From NCBI RefSeq assembly GCF_001427105.1, contig NZ_LMGI01000001.1, forward strand, positions 744,001 through 808,000: a DNA stretch of 64,000 nucleotides. Direction: 5' to 3'. Made by a program: the position numbers and the translations under genes. Below, one piece after another: positions 54,849 to 62,252 of this stretch. How positions within the stretch are numbered: position 1 is the first letter of the stretch; each line of letters begins with the position of its first letter. Under the pieces are notes generated by a model, which was not told the DNA's origin, did no database searches, and saw nothing but the letters and a program-made list of their open reading frames with translations. The DNA is from Sphingopyxis sp. Root154. Lineage in GTDB: Bacteria; Pseudomonadota; Alphaproteobacteria; Sphingomonadales; Sphingomonadaceae.

Positions 54849-56771
54849 TCAATAGTCCAGCGACAGCCTAGCTGTTAGCTGACGAGGCTGCACATAGACA
54901 AAAGCGTTGTCGCCCGCCACCTCCCATCCGTAAGCATCGAACAGATTCGTGGCTTGGATGCGGAAAACGGCGGTCGATCGGCCGATAGCGAACCTGTGGC
55001 GGAGCCCGACATTGAGAGTCGTATATGGAGCGACAGGAACGCGATTGAGGGTGTCCGCCGTATTCGGGCCAACGTGCTCGACGGTGGCATCGAGCGATGT
55101 CGGGGACGAAGGCGGATGCCAGTCCACGCTGGCGACCAGCTTGCGGGATGGCACGTCCACCGGTCGACTGCCGATCGTTCCGGACGCAACCTCATCGCCC
55201 GAAACGCGCGCTCTGACAAATGATCCGCCCGCAATCACTGTCAGTCCGGGTGTCGGCGAACCGCTCAGCGATGCTTCGATGCCAGCGTGTCGCACCGCGC
55301 CCAATTGCCGGAAGAAATTGCTTCCATCGACGCCGTAATAGGGGCGCTTGATATCGAATAGACCCGCGATCAACGTCATCCCCCCAGTCCGCACTTTCAC
55401 GCCAGCATCGACTTGCCGCGTCCGGATAGCGGGGGGTGCCTCATCGCGGTTCGCGGCGGTTTCCGGGGCCACATCGCTCTCCTCGAGCCCTTGCGTGAAA
55501 GAAGCATAGAGCGATACCACCGGCGTCAGATCGATCATGGCGGTCGCGTTGAACAGCCACGGCTTATCGCGCGAGGCAGGAGCGGGGCCGTTCGGCGTGA
55601 CCACGTGTTTGCGGTAGCTCACCTTCTGCGCGCCGACGCTGAGTTGCCCCAAGCCGCTTGCCCTCACCTGATAATCCAGCCCGATCGACCATTGGCGGAC
55701 GCCGTCTTCGGATTGATCCGGAAAAGCGAAGTCCGGCCTTGCGATATAGTCGGGAGCCCCGAACGGCGCAGCCCCGAGCGATTGTCGGATCGAACCTCCA
55801 TATCGGCGATCCTGCGCCCGCCTGCGACCGATCAACTGCAGGCGATGTTCCAACGCACTCGTCGAGAATGTGCGCGCGATACCCAGTTCGCCGCTGGTCG
55901 AGACACTGGCCCGGCCCGGATAAGCGCTGACTACGCGATCCGCCGGCGTCCCCAATGGTGCGGCGTGCAGGAAGATATTGTGTCCCTCTTGCACGTCGTT
56001 GTCTGACCGGAGAAGTCCCGCCCGAACCGCGAAGCCCCCGATGCTGGCGCGGCCCAGCGCGCCGAAGGTGAAGCGCTCGGTTTCGACGTCCGCCCAAGGC
56101 TGGCCGAGGAACCGGCGGCGTGCGAGCCGAGCCGGCGTCGCCAGACCATCGCCCAGGATGATCGGATAGATGTCCTCATCGGCGATCCGCGTGCGGCTGG
56201 CGAACAGCTTTGCGTCGGTCCGGGGCGCGGGTCGCCAGTGCAGGATAGCGGCAAGATTGGTAATATCGGCATTGTTGCCCGACGGATATTCGCTCCGGCT
56301 GAAGCTCGCCCCGGCCCCGACACTCAAGACGTCGCTGACGGGCAACGCGGCGTCGATCTCGGCCAATGCGCCGCCCCAGCTGTTGGTTTGCAACACCCCG
56401 CTCAGCACCGCGTCGTCGCCCGGGGTGCGCAAACGATAGTCGACCACGCCCGACGGCGCCGGGAATGCGTAACCGGCCGCCGATGGGCCGACCCTGATCC
56501 GGTTGCCCTCGACGAGCCGCGGCGAGAACTCGCCTTGACGATCGAAATAGAGGCCTTCCAGCCGAACATTGCCGGCGTCGATCGGCGAAAAACCGCGCAC
56601 GGAGTTCGGGTTATAGATACCGAGCACCTCACCGCCGTCGTTCGAACCGAACGCATCCTCGGCGTCCGCAATCGCATTGTCGTCCGACCTCTGGGCGAAT
56701 GCCGGCGAGCCGGCCGGGAGGGCGGCAAGCGACGCGGCCGCCATGCCGATTATGGTTGTGAAGCGTAACAT
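54849..56771 (-). CDS. TonB-dependent receptor-like outer-membrane protein with short plug
   Basis: A 640-residue outer-membrane barrel protein with a signal peptide (LAALPAGSPAFA). The plug-like segment is only about 90 residues (EVLGIYNPNSVRGFSPIDAGNVRLEGLYFD to GVVDYRLRTPGDD), and no canonical TonB box is seen. The barrel carries receptor-type strands (SLYASFTQGLEESDVAPETAANRDEAPPA, FRIQATNLFDAYGWEV) and ends with an aromatic (RLSLDY). Such short-plug receptors occur in sphingomonads and often sit beside a LysR or siderophore-related gene. The ligand is unknown. It is divergent from the LysR gene with only 64 bp between. Confidence 0.85.
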   Translation of the reverse strand: MLRFTTIIGMAAASLAALPAGSPAFAQRSDDNAIADAEDAFGSNDGGEVLGIYNPNSVRGFSPIDAGNVRLEGLYFDRQGEFSPRLVEGNRIRVGPSAAGYAFPAPSGVVDYRLRTPGDDAVLSGVLQTNSWGGALAEIDAALPVSDVLSVGAGASFSRSEYPSGNNADITNLAAILHWRPAPRTDAKLFASRTRIADEDIYPIILGDGLATPARLARRRFLGQPWADVETERFTFGALGRASIGGFAVRAGLLRSDNDVQEGHNIFLHAAPLGTPADRVVSAYPGRASVSTSGELGIARTFSTSALEHRLQLIGRRRAQDRRYGGSIRQSLGAAPFGAPDYIARPDFAFPDQSEDGVRQWSIGLDYQVRASGLGQLSVGAQKVSYRKHVVTPNGPAPASRDKPWLFNATAMIDLTPVVSLYASFTQGLEESDVAPETAANRDEAPPAIRTRQVDAGVKVRTGGMTLIAGLFDIKRPYYGVDGSNFFRQLGAVRHAGIEASLSGSPTPGLTVIAGGSFVRARVSGDEVASGTIGSRPVDVPSRKLVASVDWHPPSSPTSLDATVEHVGPNTADTLNRVPVAPYTTLNVGLRHRFAIGRSTAVFRIQATNLFDAYGWEVAGDNAFVYVQPRQLTARLSLDY

Positions 56772-56835
56772 TCGCTTATGTTCACATCGCGGACGCTACT
56801 TGACATCACGCATAGGTCGTTGTGATCATGTGTAC
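56772..56835. promoter_or_regulatory. Divergent promoter region between receptor and LysR genes
   Basis: Both transcripts must start within 64 bp. Two related 10-mers, ATGTTCACAT (56776-56785, read on plus strand) and ATGTGTACAT (56828-56837), are near-palindromes that could be LysR half-sites. No clear -35/-10 pair was found. Confidence 0.4.
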
Positions 56836-57741
56836 ATGACGCACAGCTCTTATGATCTCCCGCCGCTCGATGGCCTCACGGCGCTGCTTGCAGCGGCGGA
56901 GGAAGGGTCGTTCAGCGGAGCCGCGGCGAAGCTGGGTCTTAACCACGGCTCCGTCAGCCGCCGGATCGCGTCGCTCGAACACTGGCTCGGGGCGCCGCTT
57001 TTTGAACGGCATGGCCGGGGCGTCCGGCTCACCCCTGCGGGGCTGCGCTTCACCCAAGATACCCGTGAGAGCCTTGGCCGATTATCGCATAGTGCCGAGC
57101 AATGGCGGCCCCGACGCGGCCGTCAAACCGTTCGAATGTCGGTCGTACCGTCATTCGCGCGGCTATGGCTCCTGCCTCGCCTCCACGCCATCGAGCAAAA
57201 CGATACGCATATCGAGCTCTCACTCGACCATCGCACAATGGACCTCGATGCGAGGGAAGCGGAAATAGTGATCCGTTATGGACGCGGCACATGGGTCGGG
57301 GTCGATGCGAAGCGGATCATGAAAGAAACCCTCACCCCGGTCGCGTCGCCCGACACACAAATCCGGACGGACGGTCCCCCAGCGATTGCCGACCTTATGC
57401 AATGGCCTCTGCTTCACGACTCCGATACATCGCAATGGCGAACTTTCCTGAGCAGGGCCGGGATATCCTACCGGCCGCGATGGCAGGATCGCCGCTTCGA
57501 AGATTATGACACGGTCCTCGCCGCGGCGGAGGCGGGGCTCGGTATCGCGCTCCTTCGCCAGCCGCTCGCCAGCGACCGGCTGGCCCATGGCAAGCTGATT
57601 GCCCTCACATCCGACTATATGGAAAACCCCGCCGGACATTTCGTCTGCCTGCGTGCGGGAGCAGCGCGTCAGGCCGTGCTGACCTTGAGAGATAGAATAG
57701 TGGCTATCGGGGATGAGGATTCCTGTAGCAAAGCCGGCTAG
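56836..57741 (+). CDS. LysR-family regulator, GcvA-like
   Basis: A 301-residue LysR-type regulator. The N-terminal winged helix (LPPLDGLTALLAAAEEGSFSGAAAKLGLNHGSVSRRIASLEHWLGAPLFERHGRGVRLTPAG) is followed by a substrate-binding domain of the GcvA/AmpR subgroup (IVIRYGRGTWVGVDAKRIM, AAAEAGLGIALLRQPLA). The ATG at 56836 fits the family start. The longer frame upstream crosses the divergent receptor gene. By position it should control the short-plug receptor. Confidence 0.9.
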   Translation: MTHSSYDLPPLDGLTALLAAAEEGSFSGAAAKLGLNHGSVSRRIASLEHWLGAPLFERHGRGVRLTPAGLRFTQDTRESLGRLSHSAEQWRPRRGRQTVRMSVVPSFARLWLLPRLHAIEQNDTHIELSLDHRTMDLDAREAEIVIRYGRGTWVGVDAKRIMKETLTPVASPDTQIRTDGPPAIADLMQWPLLHDSDTSQWRTFLSRAGISYRPRWQDRRFEDYDTVLAAAEAGLGIALLRQPLASDRLAHGKLIALTSDYMENPAGHFVCLRAGAARQAVLTLRDRIVAIGDEDSCSKAG

Positions 57742-57797
57742 CGGTAGCGCCCATTCGAGGCCGGCCATGGAATCGGCCGCCCCAAATTCCCGGCCGC

Positions 57798-58544
57798 TCA
57801 GTTGCCAAGATCGTCCGAACAACCCGCCTCCAGGCGTTGCCATTGCGCAATCGGCCGCCCATCGCTCCGGAAGGGATGCACAGTTTCGTTCTCCCCCCAA
57901 CCTTGCGGCCAGCCTGGTGGGGATACTTCCTGCTCCTCCTGCCGTCCGTAGACGGTACGATCCAGCAGCCGGTAGCTGTTGTCCATCGCCTCGACCCCGC
58001 GGCGCGTCGTCCAATAAGTCTCGAACACATCCGAACCCAGCCGTAGATAGCAGACAAGATACATGCTGCCGACATCACGGCCGGCCAGCAACGTTTCGAC
58101 CGAGTCCGTGACCGAGTACCAAGGCATGTCCCAGCCCATGAAATCGCGGTAGCGCACGCTCTCGTCATAGGGTCCTTGGCAAAAGGTTGCGTAGGTCACG
58201 TCGCGCGAATGCAGATAGCTCAATTCGCGCACTTGGGATGTAAACCAGCTACAGCCATGACATTGCCTTGCCGCAGGCCTGCCCGCGAACCACATATAAT
58301 AATAGCCTATCAGCATTCGCCGACCCTCGAACGCGTCAAGCAACGTCGTGGGCCCCTTGTCGCCGATAATCGGGGTGTGTCCGTCGACTGCGACCATAGG
58401 AAGCCGGCGCCGCGCGGCGGCTATGTCATCGCCGTCGCGCATATGAGCCTTTTCCCGGATCCGCAGGGTGTCGATGTCCGCCTGGAATGTCGCCCGATCT
58501 GTCACCGTCGGTGCAGTTGCTTCGCTTTCGGATAGATGTGCCAT
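57798..58544 (-). CDS. DUF899 thioredoxin-fold protein
   Basis: A 248-residue cytoplasmic protein of the DUF899 family (thioredoxin-like fold). Family features are the N-terminal LRIREKAHMRDGDDIAAARRRLP, LIGYYYMWFAGRPAARQCHGCSWFTSQV with a CxxC (CHGC), and YRDFMGWDMPWYSV. The CxxC suggests a redox or thiol role, but no activity is established for the family. GGAGG lies upstream of the ATG. It is 29 bp downstream of the VOC gene on the same strand, so they are probably an operon. Confidence 0.88.
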   Translation of the reverse strand: MAHLSESEATAPTVTDRATFQADIDTLRIREKAHMRDGDDIAAARRRLPMVAVDGHTPIIGDKGPTTLLDAFEGRRMLIGYYYMWFAGRPAARQCHGCSWFTSQVRELSYLHSRDVTYATFCQGPYDESVRYRDFMGWDMPWYSVTDSVETLLAGRDVGSMYLVCYLRLGSDVFETYWTTRRGVEAMDNSYRLLDRTVYGRQEEQEVSPPGWPQGWGENETVHPFRSDGRPIAQWQRLEAGCSDDLGN

Positions 58545-58573
58545 CGTCTGCCTCCAGAATTCGGGACTACGCC

Positions 58574-58933
58574 TCAGGCCGGGGGGAACGGCGCCGACGG
58601 TGGCGAGGCCAGCGTGATGAGATTACCATCCGGATCGCGGACCTGCGCCAGCGTCGAATAATCACCCGGAATATCGCCGCCGATCAGGATTCTGCCCTTT
58701 TCGAGCCGGCTGCGCTCCGCCGCGAGATCAGCAACATAAAGGAAAATCGAGCCCTGGCTGGCGATCTCTTCGCTACTTGCGAGCATGAGCCCACCCCGAT
58801 CGGACAGTTCCCACTGCAACAAGGTGGGCATCGGCCGGTAATCCGGTCCGCGGCCGAACAACGTCGTGTACCAGCGCTCGGCAGCCGCGAGGTCGGCCGC
58901 GAGCAACGAGGAATACAGCTTCTCGAGTTTCAT
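58574..58933 (-). CDS. VOC-family (glyoxalase-like) protein
   Basis: A 119-residue protein with the vicinal-oxygen-chelate fold. KLEKLYSSLLAADLAAAERWYTTLFGRGPDY opens the first beta-alpha-beta unit and AQVRDPDGNLITLA closes the second. The first-half position that usually holds a metal ligand (the H of many VOC enzymes) is Ser or Leu here, so it may bind rather than transform a ligand, like some antibiotic-binding VOC proteins. GGAGAG precedes the ATG. First gene of a two-gene unit with DUF899. Confidence 0.88.
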   Translation of the reverse strand: MKLEKLYSSLLAADLAAAERWYTTLFGRGPDYRPMPTLLQWELSDRGGLMLASSEEIASQGSIFLYVADLAAERSRLEKGRILIGGDIPGDYSTLAQVRDPDGNLITLASPPSAPFPPA

Positions 58934-59197
58934 TGGGCTCTCCGAAGTCTCTTGCCAGCAATCACGGGCAAATCTTTGACGTTAAAATTAAGCGAGAGGA
59001 CCCTTGGTTCCGTGCATCAAGCGCAGAGGGTCTGTGCGAATAACGCACAGCGAAATGGCTTGGGGACGACACTTGCCCGTTGGTCGTTCACGCCTGAACT
59101 GGCCGCCTGGAGACGGCCGCTTACGGGCACGCGCCATTACTCAAGATGGCGGACTGAGCGGAACCATGCTAACTCCGCAAGCGGGGGATAGATCTAA

Positions 59198-60106
59198 ATG
59201 AAATTTGCCAGCTTCGTCTTTTTCACTCTCGTCGCTTCTTGGCCGTGCTCCGCCGCAGTTCCAGAAGGGGACAGCTTGACGCCTTGGCTTGTGCTGCCAG
59301 CACAAGCTCCGACAAGTACAGTTCACGTAGAGCTTGGCGGGCATGTTTCCATCCCGCAACGTTCTGTCCCCGCTCGTGTACGGCGCCTCGAAACAGACAC
59401 GACGATTGACGGAAAGGTACTTCCTGCCGGATCGCTTCTCGCGTTTACCGTTGCAACGTCATCCAAACTTCCCGCGTGGTGCGTGCTGCCTTCGGCAGTT
59501 GCCGCGAGCACTCCTAAAGCAGTTGAAAATGCCTGGGGCGGGTCGATCTTTATGCGCTATTTCAAGACCGCATGGGGAGGATCCACCAAATGCCTCGCCG
59601 ACGGCAACGGCGATGGGCTGGAAGATACCCAACTGGACGGCAAGTTCGATTCGCTTGGCTTGCCTTCGGTGCGCCGTCTCACGGGCGCATTGCCGTTGGC
59701 CAACCCCGTGAAGCTCGTCGACGCCGAGCCTACCGAAGTTACAGGTTTTTCGATCGGCGCGACGATTATTTATTCCGACGTTTCGAAGCGACGATCGTCT
59801 TGGTGCATGTCCCTACTTCCGAGCGAAATCAAGAAAGCCAGACCCGAGATTGAAAAGCGGCGCAGTGTCATAACGCTCGTCCAAAACGACGGCACAGCAT
59901 GTTTCGCGCCGCGCGAAGCCGCGCTTCGACCCAAATCGAACGGGGAGCTACCCGCGGTGCCAGGAACATCGCTCAATAACAGAGGAGCGGAGCTGGTGGT
60001 TGAAAGTATCAGCCAGGATAGCATTGACGTCCGACTAACTGCGCTGTTCGAGCCGTATCTCATCGCAACGAGAACCGAGCGCTCTATCGAGTTTGAGGTG
60101 GATTAG
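59198..60106 (+). CDS. Hypothetical secreted protein
   Basis: A 302-residue protein with a signal peptide (MKFASFVFFTLVASWPCSAA) and GGGGGA before the ATG. The mature part has four cysteines in two close regions (WCVLPS, TKCLADG, SWCMSLL, TACFAPRE), pointing to a periplasmic or extracellular protein. LADGNGDGLEDTQLDGKFDS resembles a Ca-binding DxDxD-type loop. No family was recognised. Its composition is less GC-rich than the core. It stands alone, with 264 bp of empty sequence before it and 578 bp after. Confidence 0.75.
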   Translation: MKFASFVFFTLVASWPCSAAVPEGDSLTPWLVLPAQAPTSTVHVELGGHVSIPQRSVPARVRRLETDTTIDGKVLPAGSLLAFTVATSSKLPAWCVLPSAVAASTPKAVENAWGGSIFMRYFKTAWGGSTKCLADGNGDGLEDTQLDGKFDSLGLPSVRRLTGALPLANPVKLVDAEPTEVTGFSIGATIIYSDVSKRRSSWCMSLLPSEIKKARPEIEKRRSVITLVQNDGTACFAPREAALRPKSNGELPAVPGTSLNNRGAELVVESISQDSIDVRLTALFEPYLIATRTERSIEFEVD

Positions 60107-60684
60107 AAAGTTAATGCAAAGGCAACTGGGGCGGGGCGCGGTTGAGCTTGAAATCACACTCAACCGGATCGAGTGCAGCACGCGACCTACTAATCGGGTT
60201 CTGGCCGCTAGCGGACCGGCAGCTTCCGGGTAAGATGGCGTGAAGCGGACTTTTTATGCGTATCTGCTCGTCTGGACGAAAAATGCCTTGGGTCCCAAAT
60301 TTAGCCAGTGCCTGAGGGACAACCAGACGGTCTTCCGAGGGCATTTGGATGCGAAGTGCAAAGAAGCGCGATCGTCTCTTTCCGGAGAGCCGTAACGAGC
60401 GCCGCCGGACGCCCCGCCCCTCACTCCTTATTGCGTATGATCTGGTAATACTCCCTGACTGAGCGAGGGTCCGAGGCATCGGCGTCCCGCCAGAGAATCT
60501 GCGCCGCGGTGCTACGGTGTCACGCTAGCGTCAAATAAGATTCACGCAGGATGCGTAATCGTTTCACAACAACGTCATGGGTGCTGACTAGGGGCGGCCG
60601 TGTCCCCAGTTTTCCGGGTTTGGCTGAACAAATTTCGCGGCTTTTGCTGCCACGAAAACGTGCGCCATATCCACGCTCAAGGTC
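60107..60684. other. Gene-poor region with candidate Pho-box-like repeat
   Basis: No credible gene in 578 bp. A minus-strand frame of 122 codons (60111-60479) lacks an RBS and any recognisable domain. Near the right end, GTGTCAC-GCTA-GCGTCAA (60516-60533) resembles a degenerate Pho box (two CTGTCAT-like heptamers 4 bp apart), about 150 bp before the phospholipase/phosphatase gene. The match is weak. The region may be decayed accessory DNA. Confidence 0.4.
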
Positions 60685-62172
60685 ATGGATTTGGTTGCCC
60701 TTCCTCCCTTCGATGGCACGCGCCGACGTCTCCTGAAACATGCGGCACAAGCTGCATCCTTCGCAGCTGCATCGACCTTGATGCCGCCAAATGTACAAAA
60801 GGTTCTCGCACAGGAGCCGCGGCGCAAGGGGTCGCTCCGCGACATCAAGCATGTCGTGCTGTTGATGCAGGAGAACCGGTCGTTCGACCATTATTATGGC
60901 ACGCTACCCGGCGTGCGTGGCTTCGGAGATCCCCACGCGGTCACCCTTCCCACCGGCCGCAGCGTCTTCCATCAGCCCGACGCCGAGAACCCCTCGGGCT
61001 ATATGCTGCCGTTCCATCTCGACAGCTTCGCCACGAGCGCGCAGCGCCTGCCGTCGACGGGACATGGCTGGGCCGTCCAACATGAATCCTGGAATGGCGG
61101 GCGCATGGACCGATGGCTGCCCGCGCATCGCGCGGCCGACGGCGCGCACGGCCCCTATACGATGGGTTATTTCAAGCGCGAGGATGTCCCTTTCCATCAC
61201 GCGCTCGCCGAGGCTTTCACCATCTGCGATGCGTACCACTGCTCGGTGATGGGATCGACGCGGCCGAACCGCTTCTATTATCTCAGCGGCACGATCGATC
61301 CCGAAGGCCGATACGGCGGCCCGATGATCTCGCAGAAGACGCCGCCCGAAGGCGTGCGCTGGAAGACCTATGCCGAACGGCTCGAGGAAGCCGGAGTAAG
61401 CTGGAAAGTCTATCAGCATGCCGACAATGGCACCGGCTTCAACGTGCTGCGATTATTTCAGCAATTCATGGACTCGCCGCCGAACTCGCCGCTCCGGCTG
61501 AAGGGCATGCCGGCGGCCTCCGACGGCCAGTTTGAATATGATGCCCGGCACGACCGGCTACCGGCGGTCACCTGGCTCTGCCCGACCAACGAGGGGTCCG
61601 AGCATCCCTCCAATTCCGGCCCCGCCGCGGGCGCGGAATTCATTGCGAGCAAGCTCGACGCTGTCGCTGCCAACCCCGATGTCTGGGCCAAGACGGTTTT
61701 CATCCTCAACTATGACGAGAATGACGGCCTGTTCGACCATGTCCCGCCGCCGGTGGCACCGCTCGGAACGCCGGGCGAATATGTCGGAGACACACCGATC
61801 GGCGCAGGCTTTCGGGTACCGTGCATTCTCGTCTCGCCATGGACGGCGGGTGGCTGGGTGTGCAGCCAGCCATTCGATCACACCTCGGTGCTCCAGTTTC
61901 TCGAGCGCTTCACCGGGGTGCGTGAGCCCAATATCTCGGATTGGCGGCGCCGGACCTTCGGCGACCTGACCTCGGCCTTCCGCTTTGGCGAGCCGCGCGC
62001 GCAGCCACCGACACTGCCGAGCACGGCAGGTCTTTTGCATCAGGCCCATTATGCCGCCGCCAATCTTCCCGCGCCCCCGATCCCGGGTGCGAACCAGCAC
62101 GCGCCCGTCCAGGAAAAGGGTCGTCGGAAGCGAACGGCGGTGACCAATCAGAACACCGGCTCAGCCGACTGA
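60685..62172 (+). CDS. Phospholipase C / acid phosphatase family enzyme (alkaline phosphatase superfamily)
   Basis: A 495-residue exported enzyme of the bacterial phospholipase C/AcpA family, expected to cleave phosphodiesters or phosphomonoesters. The N-terminus (RRRLLKHAAQAASFAAASTL) is Tat-like. Active-site blocks are VVLLMQENRSFDHYYGTLPGVRGF, MGSTRPNRFYYLSG, YDENDGLFDHVPPP and SQPFDHTSVLQFLERFTG. It lacks the C-terminal DUF756 repeats of Pseudomonas PlcH/N, as do the short members. The next gene on the strand is a TonB-dependent receptor, a pairing often seen for nutrient phosphate or lipid scavenging. An upstream Pho-box-like repeat is suggestive only. Confidence 0.9.
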   Translation: MDLVALPPFDGTRRRLLKHAAQAASFAAASTLMPPNVQKVLAQEPRRKGSLRDIKHVVLLMQENRSFDHYYGTLPGVRGFGDPHAVTLPTGRSVFHQPDAENPSGYMLPFHLDSFATSAQRLPSTGHGWAVQHESWNGGRMDRWLPAHRAADGAHGPYTMGYFKREDVPFHHALAEAFTICDAYHCSVMGSTRPNRFYYLSGTIDPEGRYGGPMISQKTPPEGVRWKTYAERLEEAGVSWKVYQHADNGTGFNVLRLFQQFMDSPPNSPLRLKGMPAASDGQFEYDARHDRLPAVTWLCPTNEGSEHPSNSGPAAGAEFIASKLDAVAANPDVWAKTVFILNYDENDGLFDHVPPPVAPLGTPGEYVGDTPIGAGFRVPCILVSPWTAGGWVCSQPFDHTSVLQFLERFTGVREPNISDWRRRTFGDLTSAFRFGEPRAQPPTLPSTAGLLHQAHYAAANLPAPPIPGANQHAPVQEKGRRKRTAVTNQNTGSAD

Positions 62173-62252
62173 TCTTCCAAAAATAGAGATTTCAACAGGG
62201 ACTTCGAAGGGGCGGGAAACATGCCTCCAAGGGTCGCAACTCGGAGCATATC

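Noticed and set aside
60111..60479. 122-codon minus-strand frame in the gap before the phospholipase gene
   Set aside because: No RBS, no domain, Arg/Ser-rich; left as possible decayed DNA.
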